Source: Salinibacterium sp. NK8237
GTDB lineage: Bacteria > Actinomycetota > Actinomycetes > Actinomycetales > Microbacteriaceae
Direction of reading: 5' to 3'
DNA length: 64,000 nt
Assembly (NCBI RefSeq): GCF_015864955.1
Contig: NZ_JADYWE010000001.1
Span: 868,001-932,000 of the forward strand
This document shows positions 1 to 8,828 of the stretch, piece by piece. A model generated the notes under the pieces. That model did no database searches. It saw nothing but the letters and a program-made list of their open reading frames with translations, and was not told the DNA's origin. Within the stretch, counting starts at the first letter, position 1. Each line of letters begins with the position of its first letter. The position numbers were made by a program, and so were the translations under genes.

Positions 1-2
1 TC

Positions 3-737
3 ATCGGCAGCGCGATCGGCACCCTGCCGGGCGCCGGCGGAGATATCGCCGCGTGGGTTGCCTACGCGGTTACCAAGAACGGCTCGAAAGAGGGCAAGAA
101 CTTCGGCAGCGGCAAGGGGCACATCCAACCGATTGTTGGTGCGAGTTCTGCCAACAACGCCGGAGTCGGCTCGGCCTATATTCCGACACTCGTATTCGGC
201 ATCCCGGGAGACACGATCACCGCCATTCTGCTCGGTGTGCTGCTCGTCAAGGGCGTACAGCCGGGGCCGTCGCTGTTCGATAGTCAAGCGCCCTTGTTGT
301 ACTCGATTTTCATCGTATTCATCGCGGCGAACATCTTGATGATCCCTCTCGGCTACCTCGCCATTCGCGGCAGCGGAATGCTACTGCGCGTGCCGAATTC
401 GGTGCTCATGCCGATCATCGTGGCGTTCTGTGTTGTGGGTTCGTTCTCAATCAACAACGGCCTGCTCGAAGTGGGAATCATGCTGATCTTCGGCATCCTC
501 GGCTATCTGCTGGAACAGGCGAAGTTCCCGCTCGCCCCGGTAGTGCTCGGGTTGGTTCTTGGGCCGATTGTGGAAAAGAACTTCATGCAGAGCGTCATCA
601 AGACAGAGTGGGACCTTACGCAGTTCTTGACCCGCCCGATGAGCGCCGCGCTGATGATTCTCACGATCATCGTGTTGCTCTACCCCGTGCTGCAGAAGCT
701 CATCGGCAAGCTGCTGCGATACCGCAAGCCCCTCTAG
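3..737 (+). CDS. TctA-family tripartite tricarboxylate transporter permease, C-terminal part
   Basis: The reading frame is open from the window edge, so the start is missing; about 244 residues are visible. It opens with a Gly/Pro-rich stretch (GTLPGAGGDIAAW) typical of TctA, the large membrane subunit of TTT carriers that import tricarboxylates or other organic acids with a TctC binding protein and the small TctB subunit. A second motif (NNAGVGSAYIPTLVFGIPGD) and at least four further hydrophobic segments follow, and the protein ends in a basic tail. The partner genes should lie upstream, outside the window. The gene converges on the Gfo/Idh gene with a strong hairpin between them. The family is clear; the substrate cannot be read. 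Confidence 0.88.
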   Translation: MGSAIGTLPGAGGDIAAWVAYAVTKNGSKEGKNFGSGKGHIQPIVGASSANNAGVGSAYIPTLVFGIPGDTITAILLGVLLVKGVQPGPSLFDSQAPLLYSIFIVFIAANILMIPLGYLAIRGSGMLLRVPNSVLMPIIVAFCVVGSFSINNGLLEVGIMLIFGILGYLLEQAKFPLAPVVLGLVLGPIVEKNFMQSVIKTEWDLTQFLTRPMSAALMILTIIVLLYPVLQKLIGKLLRYRKPL

Positions 738-796
738 ACCCGAGTAGTCCGCGACGCTAGACCCGAACAGTCGCCGACACACTCGCGAGCGAAAAG

Positions 797-840
797 AAGC
801 CGCCCACCCTCCAGCTGGTTACTGGGAGTGGGCGGCTTTT
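797..840. terminator. Bidirectional intrinsic terminator
   Basis: An 11-bp perfect stem (797-807 with 828-838) is followed by TTTT on the plus strand and, on the minus strand, by TTCTTTTC. It lies between the converging tctA and Gfo/Idh genes and can end both transcripts. Confidence 0.8.
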
Positions 841-867
841 CGTTGCGCATCGGGTCAAGCGGTGGGA

Positions 868-1893
868 TCAAGAAGCGTGGCGCCGGTGAATCTCTTCGAT
901 GATGCGAATCACTTCGACCGAGTCTCGAGGATCCACCGGAAGCGGCTGCCCCCGCAGCAAAGAGTCGGCGAGCAACCCGTAGTAGGTGTCGTACTGCCCG
1001 CGAACGGCAGGAACCTTCGACAGGTTATCTCCAATGCCACTAACACCCCACGAGCTCGACGGTTCGACGCCGTAGTCAGCATCGCTCGGCAGTGCGCCAG
1101 CGATAAGCGCTGGCTCTTGCCCGTCCAACCCCCACTTTGTGTACGCCGAGGCAGAGCCAAGGACATGGAATCGGGGGCCGACCTGGGCGGCAAGCCCATT
1201 CATCCACAATTGAGAACGAACCCCGGTCTGATGAAGCAGCGAGACGAAGACATCGTCGTCGGCAGCGCCACCCGGGCGCTGAGTTGCCACCTCTGAGTAC
1301 ACCTCGGTCACGCCCCCAAACAGCTGGATTGCTTGGTCGATGAGGTGTGCCCCCAAGTCATAGAGGATGCCGCCGCCTTCTGCCGGCGTTGCCTCTGCTT
1401 TCCACGACTTAGTGACGTCGGGCTTCCACCATTCGAAACGTGATTCAAATCGCCGGATGTCGCCAAGTTCGCCGGACGCGATGAGTGAGCGAAGCGTAAG
1501 AAAGTCACCATCCCATCGTCGGTTCTGAAACACAGTGATCGGGAGCCCGAGTTCTTCAGCCCGGTCGATGAGACCAAGTCCCTCCGCTTCGGTAACCGAG
1601 AACGGCTTATCGATGACAACAGCGAGGCCGGCATCGAGTGCGCTGTGCGCCAACGAGACATGTGTACCGGAAGGCGAGCCGATGATCACAAGATCGAGTT
1701 CGGCAGCAAACAGCTCATCAGCGGAGGCGACGATTCGAGCGTCGGGATAGAGGGACGCTGCGACTGCCGCCCGTTCAGCGTTGGCAGTCACGATGATATC
1801 GAGCGAGAAATCCGGGTTCGCTTCGATAAAGGGAGCGTGAAAGACGCGCCCCGACGTGCCGAACCCGATTACTCCGGTGCGCATAACGGTCAT
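868..1893 (-). CDS. Gfo/Idh/MocA family NAD(P)-dependent oxidoreductase
   Basis: 341 residues, the usual family length. The N-terminus is a Rossmann fold with GVIGFGTSG at residues 7-15. The family's catalytic-lysine motif appears as DKPF at about 95-98, and DLGAHLIDQ at about 179-187 is the dehydrogenase-domain signature carrying the catalytic His/Asp. Such enzymes oxidise or reduce hydroxyl or keto groups of sugars, cyclitols and similar small molecules in the cytoplasm. The ATG overlaps the stop of the upstream DAO-family oxidase by 4 bp, so the two are translationally coupled and probably act in one pathway with the ABC importer. An alternative ATG three codons downstream is possible. The substrate is unknown. 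Confidence 0.88.
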   Translation of the reverse strand: MTVMRTGVIGFGTSGRVFHAPFIEANPDFSLDIIVTANAERAAVAASLYPDARIVASADELFAAELDLVIIGSPSGTHVSLAHSALDAGLAVVIDKPFSVTEAEGLGLIDRAEELGLPITVFQNRRWDGDFLTLRSLIASGELGDIRRFESRFEWWKPDVTKSWKAEATPAEGGGILYDLGAHLIDQAIQLFGGVTEVYSEVATQRPGGAADDDVFVSLLHQTGVRSQLWMNGLAAQVGPRFHVLGSASAYTKWGLDGQEPALIAGALPSDADYGVEPSSSWGVSGIGDNLSKVPAVRGQYDTYYGLLADSLLRGQPLPVDPRDSVEVIRIIEEIHRRHAS

Positions 1894-3020
1894 GCGGAGT
1901 ACCGTCCCGGACGGAAGTCCTTGAGTAGTGGACTCTCGATGCCGAGCGCAATTTCGCGCGCGAGTAGCTCCGGCACAAATAGGCCCTGCGTCGCACCGCT
2001 ATGGCTGAAGGCAACGAAGTATCCGGAGATTTGCGTGAGCTCACCAAACACAGGGTCACCACCGCCGGGGATCGGCTTGCGTCCGGCGCCAATTGACTCG
2101 ACTTCAAGCGTGGGGTTTCCCTCCAGCACTTTGCTTGCTTCTGCGAGCAAGCCCTGCACGGTGGATTCCAGATATTCGAAAGTGCCGTCGTCATGCACGG
2201 TGATTTCTTCCTCCGACCATCCAGAATCGAGCGCAAGCCCGCCTTCTGGTGTGGGGCGCACTGCGATCCGCGGCGTATTCAGCACGGCCTTGAGTTTCGT
2301 GTCGACGGGCTTGGTGAACAGCAGAAGGGCGACTGGACTTTCGTCACCCATCGGAACTCCGAGGTCGCGCATCGCGTACGGCACTGACGGTCCCGTTGCC
2401 AAGAGTGCGGCATCCACGTCGATGACGTGCCCGTCGGCAGTCGCGACGCCGGTGACCTTGTCATCGGCAACCACAATGCGTGATTCTCCGGCATTCTCGA
2501 TGACAGTGCCGCCCAACGCCACGAAGTCTTCGACAAGGAGAGCGATCACACGAGGCAGATCAACCCAACCCTCCCCCGGGTTGAAAACTGCGCCCTCTGC
2601 TGAGACGGCGGAGAGATCAACGCCGGGCGCAACGGTGGCGACCTCGTCGGCCGAGAGCCACCGCCCGTCGTAGCCAATGGAGTGCTCGTAATCGAGTACG
2701 GATCGCAGCTTGTCGCCGGCACCGTCGACCTCCCAGGTCAGACCGCCATCGAACTTCAGAAACTCTGCTGCCTCAGGGCGCTGAGCCAAGAAAGTCCGCC
2801 AGCGGTCGATGCCCATGACACGAAGCTCGTGATACTCCCGCGAGCGAAAATTCGCTGAGTTGAGCCAGGCAAGCGAACGGCCGGATGCGCCATTCGAGAG
2901 CGGACCGTCGTTGATAAGCGTGACTTCGACTCCGAGCTTCGCGAGCTGCAGGGCGGTCGAAACGCCGAAGATGCCTCCTCCGATGATTCCAACGCGTTTG
3001 GCTGTTGAGGAGAAATTCAT
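1890..3020 (-). CDS. DAO-family FAD-dependent amine/amino-acid oxidase
   Basis: 376 residues. An N-terminal FAD-binding GIIGGGIFG at residues 11-19 is followed by the DAO-type GASGRSLAWLNS segment, and the C-terminus has the family's FSHSGAT segment. The family oxidises C-N bonds of amino acids, sarcosine-like secondary amines or sugar-amino-acid conjugates, giving H2O2 or passing electrons on. The start was set at the ATG at 3020 because AAAGG lies 10 nt upstream; a further in-frame start 30 nt upstream has no better signal. The gene sits between an amino-acid-type importer and a sugar-type dehydrogenase. That makes an N-substituted amino acid a reasonable but unproven substrate. Confidence 0.85.
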   Translation of the reverse strand: MNFSSTAKRVGIIGGGIFGVSTALQLAKLGVEVTLINDGPLSNGASGRSLAWLNSANFRSREYHELRVMGIDRWRTFLAQRPEAAEFLKFDGGLTWEVDGAGDKLRSVLDYEHSIGYDGRWLSADEVATVAPGVDLSAVSAEGAVFNPGEGWVDLPRVIALLVEDFVALGGTVIENAGESRIVVADDKVTGVATADGHVIDVDAALLATGPSVPYAMRDLGVPMGDESPVALLLFTKPVDTKLKAVLNTPRIAVRPTPEGGLALDSGWSEEEITVHDDGTFEYLESTVQGLLAEASKVLEGNPTLEVESIGAGRKPIPGGGDPVFGELTQISGYFVAFSHSGATQGLFVPELLAREIALGIESPLLKDFRPGRYSA

Positions 3021-3066
3021 GGTGATGTTGCCTTTCTGAGGCGGATACAAAAGTTGAAAGAAACGG

Positions 3067-3840
3067 CTAAAGCACTTCGGAAAGGAAGCGCTGCAGTCGC
3101 GGACTTTGCGGGTTGTCGAACAACTCCGCCGGAGGCCCGGCTTCGACTACTCGGCCCTCGTCCATGAAAACGACCTGGTCGGCGACCCGACGCGCAAAGT
3201 TCATCTCGTGGGTGACGACCACCATGGTCATCCCCCGCTTGCCGAGATCTGCCATGAGGTTAAGAACACCCTTAACCAACTCGGGGTCAAGTGCGCTGGT
3301 CACCTCATCGAAGAGCATTACTTCTGGCTCCATGGCCAAAGCTCTAGCGATGGCAACGCGCTGCTGCTGGCCGCCCGACAAGTCGCGTGGACGGTGGTCG
3401 CTGCGCTCCGCGAGGCCCACTTCTGCAAGACGGCGATTCGCAAGCTCTTTCGCCTGAGCCGAGGACATCTTCTTCACGTGACGAAGAGAAAGAGCAACGT
3501 TCTCCAACGCAGTGTGATCTGGAAACAGATTGAAGTGTTGAAACACGAGACCAATACGGCGACGCAGTTCGTCAGGCTTGACCGTCAGTGTGCTCTCGCT
3601 CTCCAACAGAACGTCGCCGCTCTTGGGCTCATGCAGCCGGTTGAGGCCGCGAAGGAGAGTTGACTTTCCTGATCCCGATGGGCCGATCACACACGTGGTT
3701 GTGCCGGGCGCAACCGTAAAGTCAACGTTCTTCACCACATCAATGGGACCGTACGCGAGCGTCAGGTCGAGGAGTTCGAGCCTGGACCCCCGAAACTGTT
3801 GAACGTCTCGTGGGGTGCTGGTGGCATCCGTTGTGCTCAT
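3067..3840 (-). CDS. Polar amino acid ABC transporter, ATP-binding protein
   Basis: 257 residues with all ABC motifs: Walker A GPSGSGKST at 53-61, the Q-loop around FQHFNLF (100-106), signature LSGGQQQR at 154-161, Walker B MLFDEVTSALD at 175-185, and the H-loop in VVVTHEM. The protein is of the GlnQ/HisP type that powers uptake of polar amino acids and their derivatives. The start overlaps the stop of the permease gene by 4 bp. The product acts as a cytoplasmic dimer bound to the membrane permease. Confidence 0.93.
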   Translation of the reverse strand: MSTTDATSTPRDVQQFRGSRLELLDLTLAYGPIDVVKNVDFTVAPGTTTCVIGPSGSGKSTLLRGLNRLHEPKSGDVLLESESTLTVKPDELRRRIGLVFQHFNLFPDHTALENVALSLRHVKKMSSAQAKELANRRLAEVGLAERSDHRPRDLSGGQQQRVAIARALAMEPEVMLFDEVTSALDPELVKGVLNLMADLGKRGMTMVVVTHEMNFARRVADQVVFMDEGRVVEAGPPAELFDNPQSPRLQRFLSEVL

Positions 3841-4625
3841 CGTGTTGTCTCCTGGGGGTGGATGATCGTGGGGTCAAGTTCGTCTACTTCGTCAAGCCCG
3901 CTTCGTGGCGGAGTGGGCTTGCGCCTTCCGGTGCGGAAACGGTTGTCGAAGTAATTGACCAAGTGCGTCAGCGGAACGGTGATGATGAGGTAGCAGACGC
4001 CTGCCGCCACAAGCGGTGACAGGTTGCCGCTGAGAACCGCTGCGTCTTGGCCGACGCGGAAGAGCTCACGCTCTGAGACGAGAAGGCCGAGGAAGTAGAC
4101 GAGGCTCGAGTCCTTGACGTTCGAGATGAACTGGTTAACAAGGGCGGGAAGTACTCGGCGGATTCCTTGAGGAATCACGACCAGTCGCATCGCCTTGCCG
4201 TAGCTCATTCCGAGAGCGCGGCAGGCTTCGAGTTGACCTCGATCGACGCTCTGAATACCCGAACGGAATATTTCACCGATGTAGGCGGAGGAGATCAAGC
4301 TGACCGCAAGAATTCCCAGCGGGTAGGGCGAGGGACCAAAGATCTCTTGGCTGATACGGGCGAAACCTTGACCGATAAGCAGGATGGTCAGGATCGCGGG
4401 CAAGCCGCGGAAGATGTCGGTGTAAATACGAGCGGGAATCCGAAGCCATTTAGACGTTGATACGCCCATGACTGCAATGATCATGCCGACGACCACACCG
4501 ATGACGGTGGCGGCGAAGCTGATGATGAGGGTGTTCTTGAGCCCTGTTCCGAGCAGCTGCGGGAGAACCTGCAGCATGGCGTCGAAATCAAGGAACGTGC
4601 GGCTGATGGTGTCGAACCAGTCCAT
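3837..4625 (-). CDS. Polar amino acid ABC transporter, permease
   Basis: 262 residues with about five or six hydrophobic helices. The EAA-loop typical of HisM/GlnP-type permeases is present (QLEACRALGMSYGKAMRLVV, then IPQGIRRVLP). It probably forms a homodimer in the membrane with two copies of the downstream ATPase. It lies in the order binding protein, permease, ATPase, and overlaps the ATPase gene by 4 bp. Confidence 0.92.
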   Translation of the reverse strand: MDWFDTISRTFLDFDAMLQVLPQLLGTGLKNTLIISFAATVIGVVVGMIIAVMGVSTSKWLRIPARIYTDIFRGLPAILTILLIGQGFARISQEIFGPSPYPLGILAVSLISSAYIGEIFRSGIQSVDRGQLEACRALGMSYGKAMRLVVIPQGIRRVLPALVNQFISNVKDSSLVYFLGLLVSERELFRVGQDAAVLSGNLSPLVAAGVCYLIITVPLTHLVNYFDNRFRTGRRKPTPPRSGLDEVDELDPTIIHPQETTR

Positions 4626-4706
4626 TACGGTCTCTCAGACGTGTCGTGGTGAAAGGGGACGTAGGGGCAGCGGGCGATCGCTCGCCACCCCCACGCGATG
4701 AACTAG

Positions 4707-5564
4707 TTAGCCTTCGTCTGTTCCGGTGCGCTCGGACTCAGGAAGGTACATGTCTTGCATCGGGGAACCCGGGAACCACTTTTCGTGCAGTTCCATCCAC
4801 GTTCCGTCTTCCATCGCTGCGGCTAGTGCCACGTTGATCGCGGCGAGGAGTTCATCGTTCCCCTTTGCTACGACGAAGCCGGCGGGCGCATCAAAGGAGG
4901 GGATGTTGATGGCGAGGATCAGATCGTCGTACTGCTCGCCGTAGGTCTTGGCACTTTCGTAGTCAGCAAAGTGGCCCGCGATTGTTCCGCTGTTCAAGGC
5001 CGAGACGCCCGCGTTGTTATCGGGAAATTTCACCAGTTCACTTTCCGTGAAGTTGGCAACGGCGTAGGCCTCTTGAAGGGTGCCTTGGACAACACCGATC
5101 CGTTCGCCGGCGAGGTCCGCTTCATCTTGGATGCTGTCGTCGGCTGTGATGATCGTGAGGAAGCCAGCGAGGTAGCCGTCGGAGAAGTCGACAGTCTCTT
5201 TGCGCTCGTCGGTGGTGCCGATAGCTGCGGCGCCCACGTCGTACTGGCCGTTGGCGACCGACGAGAGAAGGCCGGAGAAGTCCTGGCCGGTGAAGACAAC
5301 GTCGTAGCCCATGCGGTCTGCGACATCTGTGAAGAGTTCAACGTCGAATCCCGAGAATTCACCATTCTCATCGGTGAAGGTATACGGCTTGGCATCGCCA
5401 ACGCTTGCTACCCGAATCTCTCCGGGAGTGATCAGGTTGAAACCGTCGTCATCTGATTCGCTCACGGCGGGAGTTGAGCCTGCGCTGCAGGCTGCGAGGG
5501 CGAGGACTGCGGTGGCTGCGAGGGCTACTAGGCCCGCACGCCGGCTGTGTGTGCTGAGTGTCAT
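4707..5564 (-). CDS. ABC transporter substrate-binding lipoprotein (polar amino acid type)
   Basis: 285 residues from the ATG at 5564. That start gives a classic lipoprotein signal: basic residues, a hydrophobic stretch and lipobox LAAC at about residues 24-27. The mature part is a type II periplasmic-binding fold (SBP_bac_3): the segments PYTFTDENGEFSGFDVELF and DVGAAAIGTTDERKETVDFS are characteristic of amino-acid binders. It captures the ligand outside the membrane and hands it to the permease. It is the first gene of the minus-strand operon, so the operon promoter lies in the gap shared with the LacI-type regulator. The longer open frame to 5627 lacks a proper signal peptide. Confidence 0.92.
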   Translation of the reverse strand: MTLSTHSRRAGLVALAATAVLALAACSAGSTPAVSESDDDGFNLITPGEIRVASVGDAKPYTFTDENGEFSGFDVELFTDVADRMGYDVVFTGQDFSGLLSSVANGQYDVGAAAIGTTDERKETVDFSDGYLAGFLTIITADDSIQDEADLAGERIGVVQGTLQEAYAVANFTESELVKFPDNNAGVSALNSGTIAGHFADYESAKTYGEQYDDLILAINIPSFDAPAGFVVAKGNDELLAAINVALAAAMEDGTWMELHEKWFPGSPMQDMYLPESERTGTDEG

Positions 5565-5845
5565 TGCGTGAATCCAATCTTGATGGCGGAAAGCCATTTG
5601 GTTGGCGGAACAGTCCCGGTTGGGCAATCCCGATGATCCTTGTTGCCTGCCAGATTTGTTATTCCGGCAACGATACAGACGGTGAACCCTTGCAGATCAC
5701 CGTTGATCGTTTCTTACACATGCATTGTTGAGTCCGGTCTCAATTGGTAGGGTGAGACCGGACTCACTCAATTGAGTAGAGACGTTACGGTATCCATAGA
5801 GACGCGTCAACTCCCGCAATAGATTGTTAACAAACGAAGGACAGC
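5565..5845. promoter_or_regulatory. Divergent control region with nested palindromes (ABC/oxidase operon versus LacI gene)
   Basis: This 281-bp gap is AT-richer than the flanking genes and separates two divergent units. It holds a perfect 12-bp inverted repeat (5731-5742 with 5753-5764, 10-bp spacer) and, 1 bp further, a perfect 12-bp palindrome ACTCAATTGAGT (5766-5777). Both contain CTCAATTG, at 5739-5746 and 5767-5774. The octamer TAGAGACG also occurs twice (5777-5784 and 5797-5804). These are good candidates for LacI-type operators acting on both promoters. I could not fix a single clear -35/-10 pair. Confidence 0.6.
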
Positions 5846-6919
5846 ATGAACGAACCGACCGGTCGTCGTCGAGACGTTACCGTCGCCGACGTTGCGCGCG
5901 AAGCGAAGGTCGCAAAAGCAACTGCTGCTCGCTCACTCGGCGGTTACGGTGCCGTCAGTGACGACGTACGTCAGCGCGTTCAGGCCGCGGCAGATTCTTT
6001 GGGTTACCACGCCAATGGACTTGCACGAAGCATGAATACCGGGCGGTCAAACACCATCGGCGTCATCGTCGGTGACATCGAGAACCCCTACTTTGGGTTG
6101 GCGATGAGAGGGATCACTGACACTGCCAAGGCAGCAGGCTACGACGTAATTCTTGCCAACACCGGTGAGCAGCTTGACGCTGAAATTGATGCAGCCCGGG
6201 TTTTCGTGGAAAAACGCGTAGATGGGTTCATCGTTGCGCCGGCCTCGTTCACTCTTACCGATCATCTCAGCGACATCGTGAGGTCGGGGCGACCACTCGT
6301 TCTGCTCGATCGCCACGTTGTCGACCTCGACGTTGACGTCATCGAGGTCGACAACGAGAAAGTAGCTCACGCGGCAGCGCAACACCTCATCGACCGCGGC
6401 CATGAACGTATTGCATTCATTACGACTCTCGAACTCGGATCCAGCCCGTATCAAGCCGGCGACGAACTCGGCGTTTCTTCTGTTTCAGCGCGCGTTAATG
6501 GCATCTTGGCTGCGATGAACACCGCCGGTGTCGACAACCCGGAACGCTATCTGCGATTTGGCGCAAACAGCGGTTCTGGCGTCAAGGGAGTGACCCGCGA
6601 ACTCATGCAGCTCGCTGAGCCACCGACAGCCATAATCGCGTCGGACAGTTTGATCGCTATGGGAGTGCTGGGTGAGCTGCGCGAGCTCGGCCTCACGGTT
6701 CCCGACGACGTCTCATTCATCATGTTTGACGATTTCGAATGGGCAACTCTGATTTCTCCAGCGCTCACGGTGATCGCCCAGCCCGTCTACGAAGTAGGTG
6801 TCGCTGCGGCCACGAGACTAATCGCCCGAGTTGAAGGGCGCGTAACCGGGGAGCCGGTTCAGCTATTTCCCGCGGCTCTTGTCCACCGCGAGTCGGTTGC
6901 TCCGCCCCGAAACCTTTAG
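5846..6919 (+). CDS. LacI-family transcriptional regulator
   Basis: 357 residues. The N-terminal helix-turn-helix is at about 9-30 (VTVADVAREAKVAKATAARSL), followed by the hinge helix and a sugar-binding-protein-like ligand domain starting near GVIVGDIENPYFG. The C-terminal core has the usual IIASDSLIAMGVL and VSFIMFDDFEWA segments. A GAAGGA site precedes the ATG. It is divergent from the ABC/oxidase/dehydrogenase operon and is probably its ligand-responsive repressor. The effector is unknown. It converges with the MFS gene and the stop codons overlap. Confidence 0.93.
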   Translation: MNEPTGRRRDVTVADVAREAKVAKATAARSLGGYGAVSDDVRQRVQAAADSLGYHANGLARSMNTGRSNTIGVIVGDIENPYFGLAMRGITDTAKAAGYDVILANTGEQLDAEIDAARVFVEKRVDGFIVAPASFTLTDHLSDIVRSGRPLVLLDRHVVDLDVDVIEVDNEKVAHAAAQHLIDRGHERIAFITTLELGSSPYQAGDELGVSSVSARVNGILAAMNTAGVDNPERYLRFGANSGSGVKGVTRELMQLAEPPTAIIASDSLIAMGVLGELRELGLTVPDDVSFIMFDDFEWATLISPALTVIAQPVYEVGVAAATRLIARVEGRVTGEPVQLFPAALVHRESVAPPRNL

Positions 6920-8205
6920 CGGTCGCCAGCCGCGATGACTTCGGCTTCTTCGGTGATGTCGATTTCTGCGCCATCCGCTTTCCGTAGGCGTTTGCGACCC
7001 AAGATCACGATGAGGGTCGCAACGAGCACGGAGCCCGCTGCGGCGTAGAACGGGGTCGCCGGTGAGATGGCGGCGGCAAGAATGGTGGCGGCGGGTGGGG
7101 CGATTGCTCCCCCGAGGAAGCGCACGCCCGAGTAGGCGGATGACGCTACCGAGCGTGGCAGGTCGGTGGCTTCCATGACGCATTCGGTGAGCACGGTGTT
7201 GAGCACGCCGAGCAGCATTCCGCCGACGACGACACACACGATGAGGCCGGGGCCGGAGCCGATGAAGAGCGCGGCCGCCACGAGGTCGAGCGCGAGCAGC
7301 GGCAACACGAGTCGCAGCACGAGGGTGCGCGGCAGGCGGTGCGTGAGCAGCGGCGCGACCCACACGGAGGTGACGGCGAGCGAGAGTCCCCAGCCGAAGA
7401 AGATGAAGCCGAGGGTCATGGCGCTGCCGAAGCCGAGTGGAACCAGGGCGAACGGCGTGTAGGCGAGCAGCACGAAGAACGCGATGTTGTAGAACAGCGC
7501 GGCGGCGGCAAGCACTCCGAGGGCCGGGTTGGCCAGAGCGCGGAAGGGTGCTGAGAGCGGCGTTGGGGTTGGACGCACAGCATCCGCCTTCATGACGGTC
7601 ACAATGCCGATGAAACCGATGGCCATGAGGGTGGCGGTGCCGAAGAACGGGCCGCGCCAGCTGATGCCGCCGAGGAGGCCGCCGAGAAGTGGCCCGATCG
7701 CGATGCCCAGGCCGAGGGCTGCTTCGTAGAGGATGATCGCCGAGCTCGTGCCTCCGGATGCCGCACCCACGATGGTCGCCAGAGCCGTCGAAATGAAGAG
7801 GGCGTTACCGAGCCCCCAACCCGCGCGGAAGCCGATGACCCATTCGACGTTGCCCGACAGCCCTGCGGCGAAGGCGAACAGCACGACGAGCGCGAGGCCG
7901 ATGAGGAGGGTGCGTTTGGCGCCGATGCGGCTCGAGATCCAGCTCGTGAAGAACATGGCGAGACCCGTGATGAGCAGGTAGCTCGTGAAGAGCATCTCGG
8001 TTTCGGTCGCTGTTGCCTGAAGGTCTTGGGCGATGGCGGGCAGGATCGGGTCAACGAGGCCGATGCCCATGAAGGCAATCACGGAGGCGAAGGCGACAGC
8101 CCAGACGGCACGCGGTTGGTGCAGGATGCTGCTGGTGGTGCTCGCGTTGGGGTTCACGGTTTCAGACGTTGGAGCGCCGGTGTCGGATGCGGTGGTGCGG
8201 GTCAT
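6916..8205 (-). CDS. MFS transporter (drug-efflux type)
   Basis: 429 residues with about 12 hydrophobic helices and the MFS loop SWISSRIGAKRTLLIG between helices 2 and 3. The N- and C-terminal tails are polar and cytoplasmic. The fold and the partner regulator suggest a proton-driven exporter of toxic small molecules at the cytoplasmic membrane. Its start overlaps the stop of the marR-type gene by 4 bp, so the two form an operon read from the palindromic MarR promoter. Confidence 0.9.
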   Translation of the reverse strand: MTRTTASDTGAPTSETVNPNASTTSSILHQPRAVWAVAFASVIAFMGIGLVDPILPAIAQDLQATATETEMLFTSYLLITGLAMFFTSWISSRIGAKRTLLIGLALVVLFAFAAGLSGNVEWVIGFRAGWGLGNALFISTALATIVGAASGGTSSAIILYEAALGLGIAIGPLLGGLLGGISWRGPFFGTATLMAIGFIGIVTVMKADAVRPTPTPLSAPFRALANPALGVLAAAALFYNIAFFVLLAYTPFALVPLGFGSAMTLGFIFFGWGLSLAVTSVWVAPLLTHRLPRTLVLRLVLPLLALDLVAAALFIGSGPGLIVCVVVGGMLLGVLNTVLTECVMEATDLPRSVASSAYSGVRFLGGAIAPPAATILAAAISPATPFYAAAGSVLVATLIVILGRKRLRKADGAEIDITEEAEVIAAGDR

Positions 8206-8678
8206 GATTGTCCTTCTGGGGGTGCGGTGACGGGGGCGCCCGGTGCGAGGTCGGCTGCGGCATCCGCTCGTTGCCCAATGATTTCGACGGCGCGACGCAG
8301 CACGGCCACGTCGTCGGTGTCGAGGTCGGCGAAGAGCGGGAGCATGGCTCCGGCGAGTTCGTCGCGCCAGGCGATGAGGGCATCCGCACCGGCGGTGGTG
8401 ACGGCGATCTGGGAGGCGCGGGCATCATCCGGATCGGCAAGGCGATTGATCCAACCGCGTTCGGTGAGGTTGCTGACGAGCTTGGTCGCGGTCGGCTGGG
8501 CGACGCGGCTGAGTTCGGCAAGTTCGCCGAGGCGCATGGGGCCGCCGGAGTTGAGCACACTGAGGGTGCGCCACACTGCGGGCGATTCGGAGCTGCCGGT
8601 GGCGCGCGCGGCTAACCGCGTGAGGCGCTGGTTGACCGAGACGAGGTCACCCAGCAGGGAGAGAAGCGAAGTTGGCAT
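8202..8678 (-). CDS. MarR-family transcriptional regulator
   Basis: 158 residues from the ATG at 8678. The winged-helix region shows LGELAELSRVAQPTATKLVSNLTERGWI and the wing with the DPDDARA loop typical of MarR. It is the first gene of an operon with the MFS exporter and very likely represses it until a ligand binds. An alternative ATG at 8693 lies inside the palindromic operator. That start would give a near-leaderless message, while the chosen ATG is preceded by a G-run with very short spacing. The choice between them is open. Confidence 0.9.
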   Translation of the reverse strand: MPTSLLSLLGDLVSVNQRLTRLAARATGSSESPAVWRTLSVLNSGGPMRLGELAELSRVAQPTATKLVSNLTERGWINRLADPDDARASQIAVTTAGADALIAWRDELAGAMLPLFADLDTDDVAVLRRAVEIIGQRADAAADLAPGAPVTAPPEGQS

Positions 8679-8686
8679 CCCCCCAC

Positions 8687-8709
8687 TATACATAGCCCGG
8701 CTATGTATA
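8687..8709 (-). promoter_or_regulatory. MarR operator overlapping the promoter
   Basis: A 23-bp site with perfect 11-bp arms around one central base (TATACATAGCC, C, GGCTATGTATA). On the minus strand a TTTACT box and a TATACA box 17 bp apart place the -10 within the arm, so a bound MarR dimer would block RNA polymerase. It lies directly upstream of the marR start, which suggests autoregulation. Confidence 0.75.
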
Positions 8710-8828
8710 TAATTTGCGAGCTAGACAGTAAACAAAAAGTCTTTACACTCACCTCGGGGATCGTTGGGCCGAGCAATGCAACCACTTCCAAGTCTGGGGT
8801 CGCAAACAGACGCAAGTATCCGGAGACG

